Assembly (NCBI GenBank): GCA_001898485.1
Contig: MKTY01000019.1
Span: forward strand, 496,001 to 560,000
Source of the DNA: Sphingobacteriales bacterium 46-32
Lineage (GTDB): Bacteria > Bacteroidota > Bacteroidia > Chitinophagales > Chitinophagaceae
Length of the DNA stretch: 64,000 nucleotides
Direction of reading: 5' to 3'
Under the pieces are notes generated by a model. That model did not search any database. It saw nothing but the letters and a program-made list of their open reading frames with translations, and had not been told where the DNA came from. The position numbers were made by a program, and so were the translations under genes. This document shows, in pieces, positions 16,794-26,833 of the stretch. Numbering within the stretch: position 1 is the first letter of the stretch; every line of letters begins with the position of its first letter.

Positions 16794-19244
16794 GTGATAC
16801 GCAATTATATAAAACTCGCCTGGCGGAATCTTGCCAAAAACAAGGCCTTTTCTTTCATAAATATTTTTGGCCTGTCAATTGGCCTTACATGCTGCATGCT
16901 GATTGGACTGTATATTCATCATGAGTTCAGTTACGATAAGCACTTCAAAAATGCATCAGATATCTATCAGCTGGGGACAACCTTTGTACGGCAGGGTAAT
17001 GAAGACAATAATGCCAATACGCCTGCACCGATGGCCGGACTGATGCAACAGGAGTTTCCCGAAATTGAAAAATCAACCCGTCTTATACGCTTGTTTGCTG
17101 ATGATAAAACACTTTTTCAGACCACGGTAGCCGGTGGCGGCAAAGGATCTTTTTATGAAACACAGGGATACCTGGCTGATTCAACATTTTTCCAGGTATT
17201 TGCTTATCCCTTTATCGAGGGTAATCCTTCAGCAGCGCTTATTGAACCTAATTCGCTGGTAATAACAGAACCCATAGCCCGCAAATTGTTTGGTAAGGAA
17301 CCGGCCCTCAATAAAGTGGTTCATATCAGCAGCAATAGTAATGGTGATCATGATTTCAGGATCACAGGGGTGATTGCAGCTTCTACGCAGCCTTCACATA
17401 TTGATGCGCGCTTTTTTATTTCATTAAAAGGAGGAGCAGTAGATGAATATCTCTCCCGGCAAACAGGTTTGGCCAGCAATAATATGTGCCATACTTATTT
17501 TGCCCTGCGCCCCGACAGTGATCCTGCTAAACTGGAGACAAAATTCAAATCATTTATTGATAAATATGCAGGAGCCGATCTGAAGGCAATGGGTATTTAT
17601 AAACGCCAGTTTCTGACTAGACTTACAGACATTCATCTTTTTTCGCGTGCTAAAGATAATTTAACACCCGCGGGCAATACCACTTACCTGTATATTCTTG
17701 CTTCCATTGCACTTTTTACGCTGGTAATAGCCTGCATCAATTTTATGAATCTCTCTACTGCCCGCTCAGCAAAACGTGCGGCAGAAGTAGGGGTACGTAA
17801 AGTGCTGGGAGCAGAGCGCCGATCGTTGATTGGTCAGTTTCTTGGCGAGTCGCTCATTATGGCGCTTATTGGTTTTGTTATAGCTACCTTATTTACCTTT
17901 TTACTGTTGCCCGCTTTCATACAGGTATCAGGAAAAGACATTCAATTCTCCTGGACAGCTCATGGCTGGATGCTGGCATTATATTTTCTGCTGGCCGTAG
18001 TTACCGGCCTGCTGGCAGGTAGTTACCCCGCATTTTACCTCTCTGCATTTCAGCCAATCAAAGTATTAAAGGGAAGAATCAGCAATTCGCTGGCAGCTGT
18101 GTCATTAAGACGCGGACTGGTAGTGTTTCAGTTTGTGGTATCCGTAATTCTTATCGTAGCTTCTGTTGTGATTGGCAACCAGATGCGATACATGCGCAGT
18201 AAAGACCTGGGTTTTACAAAAGACCAACAGGTGGTGATACCCTTGCGAAGCGAAACGGCCAAAAAGGTCTATGCATCCATGAAAGATGAATTGCGTCGTA
18301 ATCCGGGCATTATTTCCGTAGGCGCGTCACAGTATTATCCGGGTGTTTCACATCCCAGCGATATCCCGTTGTATAAAGAGGGGGGGAATATGAATGACGC
18401 CCACAGGGTGTATATGAATTATGTGGACGAAGATTTTATGCAGACGCTTGGCATACAGCCCGTGGCCGGCCGGTTATATTCGGCAGAGTTTAAGTCTGAC
18501 ACCAATAGCCGGATTATTCTCAATGAGCAGGCCATTAAGGATATGGGCTTTTCCAGCAGTAAAGATGCTGTACAGCAAAAGGTCTACGTCGACTGGCAAG
18601 GCGTAAACTATAAAATAGAAGTGATAGGTGTGGTACGCGATTTTCATTTTAATAATCTTCACTCTGCCATTGGTCCCTATGGTTTTCAATTGCAGAGCAA
18701 CGGCGATTTCAATTATCTCGTAGCGCATGCCCGCAGCCAAAATCTGCCCGCTACTTTGCAAGCTATCGAAGGCAGCTGGCATAAGCTTAATCCCAACGAA
18801 CCATTTGAATACAATTTTCTTGACGATGCCTTTCAGAAAAGTTATGCAGCTGATGAACGTTTAAACTCACTGGTTAGCTATTTTACGGTTATAGCGATTC
18901 TTATTTCTTGCCTGGGACTTTTTGGGCTGGCCACTTTCAGTGCTGAACAACGCACCAAAGAGATAGGAGTAAGAAAAGTTCTGGGCGCCAGTGTTGCGGG
19001 CATAATAGCTCTTTTGTCAAAAGATTTTATGCGCCTGGTAGCAATCGCACTGGTCATTGGCTGTCCGGTTGCCGGCTGGATTATGTATAGCTGGTTAAAA
19101 GATTTTCCATACCGTACCGGTCTCGGCTGGCAGGTATTTGCTATAACGGCAGCAGTATCCATGCTTATCGCCCTGCTCACCGTTAGTTTTCAGGCAATAC
19201 GCGCGGCACTTATGAATCCTGTAAAGAGTCTGCGGACTGAATAA
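16794..19244 (+). CDS. FtsX/MacB-type ABC permease 5 of 8
   Basis: An 816-residue paralog using a GTG start at 16794, the only non-ATG start among the permeases; the reading begins MIRNYIKLAWRN as in its neighbours, which fixes the start. Coupling motifs are EVGVRKVLG and EIGVRKVLG. The tail is NPVKSLRTE. The gap to permease 4 is 49 bp and to permease 6 only 10 bp. Confidence 0.95.
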   Translation: MIRNYIKLAWRNLAKNKAFSFINIFGLSIGLTCCMLIGLYIHHEFSYDKHFKNASDIYQLGTTFVRQGNEDNNANTPAPMAGLMQQEFPEIEKSTRLIRLFADDKTLFQTTVAGGGKGSFYETQGYLADSTFFQVFAYPFIEGNPSAALIEPNSLVITEPIARKLFGKEPALNKVVHISSNSNGDHDFRITGVIAASTQPSHIDARFFISLKGGAVDEYLSRQTGLASNNMCHTYFALRPDSDPAKLETKFKSFIDKYAGADLKAMGIYKRQFLTRLTDIHLFSRAKDNLTPAGNTTYLYILASIALFTLVIACINFMNLSTARSAKRAAEVGVRKVLGAERRSLIGQFLGESLIMALIGFVIATLFTFLLLPAFIQVSGKDIQFSWTAHGWMLALYFLLAVVTGLLAGSYPAFYLSAFQPIKVLKGRISNSLAAVSLRRGLVVFQFVVSVILIVASVVIGNQMRYMRSKDLGFTKDQQVVIPLRSETAKKVYASMKDELRRNPGIISVGASQYYPGVSHPSDIPLYKEGGNMNDAHRVYMNYVDEDFMQTLGIQPVAGRLYSAEFKSDTNSRIILNEQAIKDMGFSSSKDAVQQKVYVDWQGVNYKIEVIGVVRDFHFNNLHSAIGPYGFQLQSNGDFNYLVAHARSQNLPATLQAIEGSWHKLNPNEPFEYNFLDDAFQKSYAADERLNSLVSYFTVIAILISCLGLFGLATFSAEQRTKEIGVRKVLGASVAGIIALLSKDFMRLVAIALVIGCPVAGWIMYSWLKDFPYRTGLGWQVFAITAAVSMLIALLTVSFQAIRAALMNPVKSLRTE

Positions 19245-19254
19245 ATTATCCATC

Positions 19255-21654
19255 ATGCTAAGAAATTATCTGAAGATCGCCTGGCGTAATTTGAAAAAGC
19301 ATAAGCTGTATGCATTGATCAATATGATCGGTCTGGGGGCAGGGCTGGGATTTGCCTTGCTGATAGGGGCTTATGTGTGGACCGAGTTGCAGGTAAATCA
19401 GCAGCTGAAGAACCCCAAACAGCAATACCTGATCAGGAGTGTGTGGAAAAATGCCAACCAGGGGTTTGAACTGGCTACCGCAGGGCCACTGGCCAAAGAG
19501 CTATATGTCAATTATCCCAATCTCGTGGCATCGTATTACCGGTATGACGGAGTTACGAGTAATGTATGCATGGGTGATAAATGCTTCAGGGAATCGCTGC
19601 AGATCGGCGATTCTACATTTATTAATATGTATGGGTTTAAGCTCAGCGAAGGTGATGCTGCAACCGCACTGAATCAACCGTACACAGCGGTAATTACGGC
19701 AAGTACGGCGGAGAAATATTTTGGAAAAAATCCGGCACTTGGGAAAATACTGAGCGTGGAAAATTTTTCCGGAGGTAAACATGACTTTTTAATTACAGGA
19801 GTGCTGGAAGACGCAGGTTATAATTCAGTGTCACGGCTTATAGATGATTACCCTACTTCTATTTTCGTATCAGACAAAAACCTCCAGTTTTTTGGAAGAA
19901 ATATGGACTGGAGCAATCCGTTTATCGTTAATTATATTGAATTGAAGCCAGGCGTGTCGCCCAAAGACCTGGATGGCCCCATCAGGCAGCAGATCAGTCA
20001 GAACGCACATCCTTTTATTGCGGCTAATATGAAGACAGAACTGATGCCACTGAGTGAACTGCATCTGCAGGCTAATAAGGGGCTGATAAGGAAAATGCTG
20101 TATGCTCTTTCAGCTATAGCTGTTTTCATCCTGTTTATGGCTGCGATCAATTTTGTGAATATGTCTGTGAGCAGAGCATCAACGCGTATGCGGGAGATCG
20201 GAGTACGTAAAGTGGCTGGCGGGCGCCGCTGGCAGCTGATCATGCAGTTTATGACAGAGTCGGTGGTAATAACCACCTTCAGTATGATAATGGCATTGGT
20301 GGTTTACATGCTCGTAAAGGATCTGGCAGAAAGTATACTTGGCCGTGACCTGCCGGCATTGACCAGCTTCCCGCTGCATTTTGCAGCTTATATTCCACTG
20401 GGTATACTGGTCATTGGCCTTTTGGCAGGAATATACCCTGCACTGGTATTGTCGTCATTGCCATCTGTGGAAGCCTTGAAGGGAAAACTCCAGTCAGTAA
20501 AGGAAAACAAATGGCTGCGCCGGGGATTGGTAGGTTTTCAGTTTGCAACAGCGGTGATCGTATTTGTAGGAGCACTGGTCATTGCCAGCCAGGTACGTTT
20601 TTTCTTTGGTAATAATCTGGGCTATGATAAGGAATATGTAATATCTGCCCAGGTGCCCCGCGACTGGACAACGGCCGGAGTTAATAAAATGGAGCATGTG
20701 CGGCGACAGCTGACAGCCCTTCCACAAGTTCAGTCTGTTAGTCTTTCATACGAAGTGCCGGACGGAAATAATTCAGGCAGCATTTCTGTGTACCGCGCCG
20801 GAAGCGACAGTACCCAGGCTATTACATCTGTTGTACTCAATACAGATGAATATTTTGCACCCACCTATTCCATTCCTATGGCGGCAGGTAATTTTTACCA
20901 GGAAGGTGCCGTTACAGACAGTACACGTATGGTGATTAATGCTACCCAGGCACGAGCGCTGGGTTGGACTAATGCAGAAGAGGCTATTGGTGCCAGATTA
21001 CGGATAGCCGGCGATCCTGTTATATACACCGTAGCTGGTGTCACCCGCGATTTTCATTTCGGCTCTATGCAACAAGCCATCCAACCTATCAGTTTTATTC
21101 ATGTGAGCCGGGGCCTTATTTTCCGGTTTTTATCCATACGACTAAAACCAGGACAAACCAGTCAGGCTATTGCCGATCTGCAGCGTCAATGGACTGCCCT
21201 CATGCCCGGCACAGCCTTCGAATACAAGTTTATGGATGATACCCTGCGGAAATTGTACAAAACAGAACTGCAGCTCAAACAAGCTTCTCAGTTGGCGACA
21301 GGTTTATCGATCCTGATTGTATTGCTGGGTGTGCTGGGGCTTGTTTCTTTAAGCATTCAACGCCGCACCAGGGAGGTCGGTATCCGCAAGGTTTTGGGAG
21401 CATCTGTTTCGTCTATTGTATTATTATTTATAAAAGAATTTGCCGGCATCATGTGGATAGCTGTGTTACTGGCTTGTCCGGTGGCCTGGTGGCTTATGAA
21501 TGGCTGGCTGAATGATTATACCTATCGTATCGCGCTCTCAGCCAAACCGTTCTTGATGGCATTTGCCGCACTGGGTGGTATCACGATGCTGCTGATTGTA
21601 GTACAAACTATACGTACCGGTTTGTCAAATCCGGTAAAAGCAATAAGAACATAA
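19255..21654 (+). CDS. FtsX/MacB-type ABC permease 6 of 8 (most divergent)
   Basis: A 799-residue paralog with the standard layout. It lacks the aromatic-Asp-x-F/Y-H segment after helix 1 that the others share (SYDKFH-like) and has instead LKNPKQQYLIRS. The first coupling motif is EIGVRKVAG and the second EVGIRKVLG. The first-half helix reads AINFVNMSVSRAS, and the C-terminus stops at NPVKAIRT without the final acidic residue. It starts 10 bp after permease 5, so translation may be coupled. Confidence 0.94.
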   Translation: MLRNYLKIAWRNLKKHKLYALINMIGLGAGLGFALLIGAYVWTELQVNQQLKNPKQQYLIRSVWKNANQGFELATAGPLAKELYVNYPNLVASYYRYDGVTSNVCMGDKCFRESLQIGDSTFINMYGFKLSEGDAATALNQPYTAVITASTAEKYFGKNPALGKILSVENFSGGKHDFLITGVLEDAGYNSVSRLIDDYPTSIFVSDKNLQFFGRNMDWSNPFIVNYIELKPGVSPKDLDGPIRQQISQNAHPFIAANMKTELMPLSELHLQANKGLIRKMLYALSAIAVFILFMAAINFVNMSVSRASTRMREIGVRKVAGGRRWQLIMQFMTESVVITTFSMIMALVVYMLVKDLAESILGRDLPALTSFPLHFAAYIPLGILVIGLLAGIYPALVLSSLPSVEALKGKLQSVKENKWLRRGLVGFQFATAVIVFVGALVIASQVRFFFGNNLGYDKEYVISAQVPRDWTTAGVNKMEHVRRQLTALPQVQSVSLSYEVPDGNNSGSISVYRAGSDSTQAITSVVLNTDEYFAPTYSIPMAAGNFYQEGAVTDSTRMVINATQARALGWTNAEEAIGARLRIAGDPVIYTVAGVTRDFHFGSMQQAIQPISFIHVSRGLIFRFLSIRLKPGQTSQAIADLQRQWTALMPGTAFEYKFMDDTLRKLYKTELQLKQASQLATGLSILIVLLGVLGLVSLSIQRRTREVGIRKVLGASVSSIVLLFIKEFAGIMWIAVLLACPVAWWLMNGWLNDYTYRIALSAKPFLMAFAALGGITMLLIVVQTIRTGLSNPVKAIRT

Positions 21655-21706
21655 GGTATACGAATAAATCTTTTTAAGAATAATTTTTACCATATACCAC
21701 ACTACT

Positions 21707-24115
21707 ATGCTAAAGAACTATTTTAAAATTGCCTGGCGTCATCTGCTCAAGCATAAGACTACCAGTTTTATTAATATAACCGGTCTGTCTATAGCCATGG
21801 CTGCGAGTGTACTGATATTTTTATGGGTACACAATGAGTTGAGTTTTGATAATTATCACAAAGAGACTTCGTCTGTTTATCGTATTACCAGTCATATTAA
21901 TATTGGAAAGCAGGAGCCACTTGTATGGGAAACTACACCTTATTTGCTGGGCGAGAAAGCTAAAAGTGAACTACCGGCTATACTACAGGTAGCCCGTATC
22001 AGAGCCCGCCTGTACGATCCGGTAAATGTGAATGTGAAAGGAGAATATATCAAAGAGCCTAATACGGCTTACATAGACAGTGGCTGGTTGCGGATGTTTG
22101 ACTACAAATTCGTAACGGGTAATACCCGTGATTTTGACAGCGATCCAACTGCTGTGCTTATCACCGAATCTGTATCAAAAAAGTATTTCGGGCATACAAA
22201 TGCCGTAGGTGAAAAACTACGGATTGATACTGTAGATTTTGTGGTGAAAGCAGTCATGGAAGATGTGCCCAACAATTCAAGTTTTAGGTATGATATGCTG
22301 TTTCCCATAGCAACTTATCGTATTAATACACGCAACAGGCAAAACGATGAGCAGTGGGGGAATTACAACTATCTCACTTTTGTCAGACTCAGACCGGGCG
22401 TGGGTGTAGCCGCTGCAGAAAAACAGCTCACAAACCTGATGAATAAAGAACGGGAGAGGGCAGACCTTGCGCAAAGCCTTTTGCCGTTAAAAGATCTGCG
22501 GTTTGAAACTACACTCGCCAACAGCGTATTGCAGCATACCAGCAAAAAGGTGGTATATATCTTTTCTGTGCTGGGTGCGATATTGCTGCTCATTGCCTGT
22601 ATCAATTATGTAAATCTTACTACGGCAAGAGCATTGCAGCGGGTAAAAGAAGTAAGCATTCGTAAGATCGCAGGAGCAGAAAGGCAGCAGTTGCTTTGGC
22701 AGTTTATTGCTGAATCGGCACTAATGAGTTTTATTTCGTTGCTGGTAGCATTGCTGCTGATACGCCTGGCTTTGCCGGCATTCAATGCTTTTACCGAAAA
22801 GAATTTTGCACTGAACTTTGCCAACTCAGGATGGTGGCTGATACTGGGTGGTACATTGCTGGGCAGCATCATTCTGACCAGTATTTATCCGGCTATACTA
22901 CTTTCCTCTTTTGAGCCACTGGCTATTTTCAAAGGACGCAATGTTATGCGCATCCGTGACACCTGGTTGCGCAAAAGCCTGGTGGTAGTACAGTTTACAG
23001 TTTCTATTTTTCTGATTGTATCGACTATTGTAATTTATCGTCAGCTGAATTTTATCAATTCACAGCGGGCAGCCTATGATCAGAGCCGGGTCTTTGTAAT
23101 GGATATACCTTATCAGGTATTTCGTGGCAAAACGCCTGAGCAAAGAGCGGCCATTACTGCGGCTATACATACAGGTTTAAAAACAGAAACTTCTGTCAGA
23201 GAGGTATCACTTATAAGCCAGGAGTCGGTGGTGGATATGCGGGGCGGCAGCAGTGGTGATAGTAATGACTGGGATGGGCGTGATAAGGATTTTAAACCTA
23301 TGATCGCATTCCTGGGTGTGGATTCCAGCTTTAAGAATATTCTTAATCTTCAGTTGAAAGAGGGCAGATGGTTTTTGAGTGATAATGCAGCTGATAAGCA
23401 TAATTCAATATTGAATGAAACGGCTATCAGGGAATTCGGCATCCAGGAGCCAGTAATAGGCAAGCGGTTTACCAGTCAGGGCGATACGGGTGTTATCATC
23501 GGCGTGGTAAAAGATTTTTTCTATAAGAGCATGCACGAAAAGATTGGTCCGGTTGTGATCAGAGATGATCAGGAATATAATTCCACATTCCTCGTGCAGA
23601 CAGCGTCCGGCCGTACTAAGGAAGCTACAGCACGGGCAGAATCTGTATGGAAAAAGTTTATACCCAACCTTCCGTTTGAATATAAATTCACCAGCGAAGA
23701 ATTTGATAAATTATATCGCGATGACCGGCGTACTGCTACGCTTATCTGGATGTTTTCTGCAATTGCCATCCTTATTTCCTGCCTGGGTTTGCTTGGTCTC
23801 GCTGCACATACAGCAGAAAGGCGCAGTAAAGAAGTGGGTATCCGTAAAGTGCTGGGCGCATCGGTGGTTCAACTGGTGAACCTGCTTTCCAAAGAATTTT
23901 TATTACTGGTAATACTTGCTGCGGCAATAGCAACCCCCATCAGTTGGTGGGCTATGACCAGCTGGCTCGACAATTTTGCTTATCGCGTCGATCTGGTCTG
24001 GTGGGTATTTCTGGTAGCGACAGCCGTCTCGATGCTGGTGGCCCTGTGTACCGTAGGTTTTCAGGCTCTGCGGGCTGCCATGGCCAATCCGGTTAATAGC
24101 CTTCGGGCTGAATAA
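21707..24115 (+). CDS. FtsX/MacB-type ABC permease 7 of 8
   Basis: An 802-residue paralog. Coupling motifs are EVSIRKIAG (Gly to Ser in the first half) and EVGIRKVLG. The tail is NPVNSLRAE. The start ATG lies 52 bp after permease 6. Its stop is followed within 20 bp by a strong intrinsic terminator (24135-24169), so it is probably the last gene of the main transcript. Confidence 0.95.
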   Translation: MLKNYFKIAWRHLLKHKTTSFINITGLSIAMAASVLIFLWVHNELSFDNYHKETSSVYRITSHINIGKQEPLVWETTPYLLGEKAKSELPAILQVARIRARLYDPVNVNVKGEYIKEPNTAYIDSGWLRMFDYKFVTGNTRDFDSDPTAVLITESVSKKYFGHTNAVGEKLRIDTVDFVVKAVMEDVPNNSSFRYDMLFPIATYRINTRNRQNDEQWGNYNYLTFVRLRPGVGVAAAEKQLTNLMNKERERADLAQSLLPLKDLRFETTLANSVLQHTSKKVVYIFSVLGAILLLIACINYVNLTTARALQRVKEVSIRKIAGAERQQLLWQFIAESALMSFISLLVALLLIRLALPAFNAFTEKNFALNFANSGWWLILGGTLLGSIILTSIYPAILLSSFEPLAIFKGRNVMRIRDTWLRKSLVVVQFTVSIFLIVSTIVIYRQLNFINSQRAAYDQSRVFVMDIPYQVFRGKTPEQRAAITAAIHTGLKTETSVREVSLISQESVVDMRGGSSGDSNDWDGRDKDFKPMIAFLGVDSSFKNILNLQLKEGRWFLSDNAADKHNSILNETAIREFGIQEPVIGKRFTSQGDTGVIIGVVKDFFYKSMHEKIGPVVIRDDQEYNSTFLVQTASGRTKEATARAESVWKKFIPNLPFEYKFTSEEFDKLYRDDRRTATLIWMFSAIAILISCLGLLGLAAHTAERRSKEVGIRKVLGASVVQLVNLLSKEFLLLVILAAAIATPISWWAMTSWLDNFAYRVDLVWWVFLVATAVSMLVALCTVGFQALRAAMANPVNSLRAE

Positions 24116-24134
24116 ACAACCAAAACCAACGCTC

Positions 24135-24169
24135 AAGCCCGGTCATGTTGTTATGACCGGGCTTTTTTT
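24135..24169 (+). terminator. Strong intrinsic terminator after permease 7
   Basis: A perfect 12-bp stem (AAGCCCGGTCAT / ATGACCGGGCTT, 24135-24146 and 24153-24164) with a 6-nt loop, followed by an uninterrupted run of seven T. It interrupts what would otherwise be a continuous operon from 4810 to 28974. Confidence 0.9.
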
Positions 24170-24187
24170 ATGACTGTACGATACTGG

Positions 24188-24278
24188 GAACAGACTGTTC
24201 GTTTTCGGACACCCGGAGGTTTGGGAGTTGTGCAAGTAGCTGTAAATCAAATTGAATAGTATTGGCATACTGCTTGAA
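24188..24278 (+). promoter_or_regulatory. Sigma-54-like promoter with upstream palindrome before permease 8
   Basis: TGGCATACTGCTTGAA (24263-24278) matches the sigma-54 consensus TGGCAYRnnnnTTGCW at all specified positions except C to A in the -12 element, with the correct GG-N10-G spacing. A start about 12 nt downstream would leave a leader of about 45 nt before ATG 24335. Upstream is a perfect GAACAG-A-CTGTTC palindrome (24188-24200), a plausible activator site, and a CGGACA (24206-24211) also seen before the adaptor gene. This suggests that the locus's own NtrC-type regulator also drives permease 8, ATPase 2 and the channel. Inference from pattern and position. Confidence 0.5.
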
Positions 24279-24334
24279 ACGTGCAGAACAAGCTACGAAA
24301 AGCTTACTAAAACAACGAGCGTAAAATCTGTTGT

Positions 24335-26809
24335 ATGTTCAAAAATTATTTTGCAATCGCCTTTCGCAATTTTCGAAAACACCGATTGTTTTCGTTGATT
24401 AATATGGCCGGGCTGGCTATAGGCATTAGTGCTGCCCTGGTCATTTACCTGATCGTGCAACATGAGCTCAATTATGACCGCTTTCATGCCAACCGCGACC
24501 GTATTTACCGGGTTGTTTCTACTATCAGTTTTCCCGATATGGTGATGAATAATTCGGGAGTACCTGTCCCTACGGTCGATGCCAGCCGGACTGAGCTAAC
24601 GGGTATTGAAGACATCACCCATTTTATAACTGCCGGAACTATGAAGGTGGCAGTTCCTGTAGCAGGAGCAGATAATCCGGTTGTTTTTAAGAAACAGGAG
24701 GATATCATCTTCGCCGATAACCGTTATTTTAATTTTATTAAATACAAATGGCTGGCCGGCTCTCCTGTTACCGCCCTGCAGGCTCCATCATCGATAGTAC
24801 TCACTTCCAGCCGCGCCCACAGTTATTTTGGCGATACTGACGCCGGGCAACTGATTGGCCGCACCATTTTGTATGACGACAGTATACGTGTAACCGTAAC
24901 CGGTGTGGTACAGGACCTGGCAGGTGTTACCGATTTTAATTTTCGTGAATTTTTATCGAGAGCTACTATTGAAACAAATCCCGGATTACAACGTCGCTGG
25001 AGTTGGGATTCCTGGGGCAGTATCAATTCTGCCTCACAGATGCTGGTATTATTAAAGTCTGGCGTGAAAGCCGCGTCAATCGAAAAAAGCCTCGCACAGT
25101 TGCGGGAGCGTAAACGCGAAAAAAATCCTCAGGCAGAAAGTAATGAGAAGGATATAATCAGTAATTCACTGCAACCACTTGCAGATATCCACTTCAACAG
25201 TAAGTTTGATGCATTTGGTCAGCGTCAGGGGCATAAGCCCACGCTTTATGGTCTGCTGGCGGTAGGCGGATTCCTGTTGCTGCTCGGTTGTATCAATTTT
25301 GTAAACCTTACTACAGCCCAATCATCTAACCGGGCAAAAGAAATCGGTATCCGTAAAACGATGGGCAGTACCGTGCGTCAGCTGATGGCGCAGTTTCTTA
25401 GCGAGACCTTCCTGCTCACCTTTGCCGCAACTTTACTATCAGTAGCGCTGGCTCCCTGGTTGCTTCATATTTTCAGAGATTTTATTCCACCCGGCGTATC
25501 ATTTACAACGCTCAATCAGCCGCATGTATGGTTATTTCTGTTGCTGCTGGTAGTGGTGGTAACATTATTTGCCGGTCTTTATCCGGCCTGGGTACTTACC
25601 CGGTTTAAACCCGTAACGGTACTGAAAAATCAAGCGTATAGCGGTACTTCACAAACCCGTAAAGCATGGCTCCGTAAGGTACTCACCGTTACCCAGTTTG
25701 TCATTGCCCAGTTTCTGCTTATTGCAGTGCTGGTTGTAAGTAAACAGGTGCATTACTCGTTGAATAAAGATCTCGGATATTCTAAGGAAGCCATTGTGTC
25801 TACTTATGTGCCCTGGAATTTTTTCTCTGAGAAAAGAGATGATCGCCGTTTTACTCTGTATAATGAATTAAAAACACTTCCGGGTATTGAAAGAATTAGC
25901 CTGGCAGGTAACAGCCCCGCCTCCAACAGTACCAGCTCCAGTACATTCACATTCAAAAATGGCGATAAGAAGGTGGAGACTATGGTAGAGCTGAAAAAGG
26001 CGGATACCGGTTACTTTGCCCTGTATAATATGAAACTTCTGGCAGGCCGTAATCTGTTGCAGAGTGATACTACCAAGGAATATATCATCAATGAAACGTA
26101 TGCACATGTGCTGGGATTCAAAAATCCGGCAGATGCAGTGGGGCATTCTTTTGGCGATGATGGTAAAGGATTTCCTATTGTTGGTGTAGTGGGCGATTTT
26201 CATACCAAGAGCCTGCATGAGCCGATCAAGCCACTGGCATATTCATCCGCAATGAATGATTGCTACCAGATTCACCTGGCCCTGGATAAACATCAAAGTC
26301 CGGCGGAATGGAAAAAAACAATAGCTGCGGTTGAAGCAAAATTCAAAGCCATTTTTCCGGATGAAGATTTTCAATATGACTTTTTTGATCAGCAGATCGC
26401 CAATTTTTATAAAACAGAGCAGGACATTGCAAGGCTGCTGAAATGGGCTACTGCACTCTGCGTTTTTATCAGCTGCCTGGGCCTGCTGGGGCTGGTGATC
26501 TATGTAACCAATGCACGGACTAAGGAGATAGGGGTGCGCAAAGTGCTGGGTGCTTCCGTGCTGCAGCTGGTACGCCTCATTTCCCGCGATTTCCTGGCCC
26601 TGGTACTGGTCGCCTTTATCCTCGTAGTGCCACTGGCCTGGTGGGCTATGAGCAACTGGCTGCAGGACTTTGCTTATCGTACATCAATCAGTTGGTGGAT
26701 ATTTGCGGTTACCGGGCTGGGCATGCTGCTGATAGCTATCTGCATACTGGCAGCGCGAACAATAAAAGCTGCTATGGTAAACCCGGTTAAAAGTTTAAGA
26801 ACTGAATAA
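24335..26809 (+). CDS. FtsX/MacB-type ABC permease 8 of 8
   Basis: The longest copy (824 residues), separated from permease 7 by a 219-bp gap with a terminator and a promoter-like element. Coupling motifs are EIGIRKTMG and EIGVRKVLG. The first-half helix reads CINFVNLTTAQSSNRA. The tail is NPVKSLRTE. ATPase 2 follows after 24 bp, so this permease is the one most likely to be paired with it. Confidence 0.95.
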   Translation: MFKNYFAIAFRNFRKHRLFSLINMAGLAIGISAALVIYLIVQHELNYDRFHANRDRIYRVVSTISFPDMVMNNSGVPVPTVDASRTELTGIEDITHFITAGTMKVAVPVAGADNPVVFKKQEDIIFADNRYFNFIKYKWLAGSPVTALQAPSSIVLTSSRAHSYFGDTDAGQLIGRTILYDDSIRVTVTGVVQDLAGVTDFNFREFLSRATIETNPGLQRRWSWDSWGSINSASQMLVLLKSGVKAASIEKSLAQLRERKREKNPQAESNEKDIISNSLQPLADIHFNSKFDAFGQRQGHKPTLYGLLAVGGFLLLLGCINFVNLTTAQSSNRAKEIGIRKTMGSTVRQLMAQFLSETFLLTFAATLLSVALAPWLLHIFRDFIPPGVSFTTLNQPHVWLFLLLLVVVVTLFAGLYPAWVLTRFKPVTVLKNQAYSGTSQTRKAWLRKVLTVTQFVIAQFLLIAVLVVSKQVHYSLNKDLGYSKEAIVSTYVPWNFFSEKRDDRRFTLYNELKTLPGIERISLAGNSPASNSTSSSTFTFKNGDKKVETMVELKKADTGYFALYNMKLLAGRNLLQSDTTKEYIINETYAHVLGFKNPADAVGHSFGDDGKGFPIVGVVGDFHTKSLHEPIKPLAYSSAMNDCYQIHLALDKHQSPAEWKKTIAAVEAKFKAIFPDEDFQYDFFDQQIANFYKTEQDIARLLKWATALCVFISCLGLLGLVIYVTNARTKEIGVRKVLGASVLQLVRLISRDFLALVLVAFILVVPLAWWAMSNWLQDFAYRTSISWWIFAVTGLGMLLIAICILAARTIKAAMVNPVKSLRTE

Positions 26810-26833
26810 GAGAAATATTAATAAAAAGAAATT

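Noticed and set aside
7019-26809. Permease array as a set of frameshifted or broken pseudogenes
   Set aside because: All eight frames are full length with both halves, coupling motifs and C-terminal tails intact.
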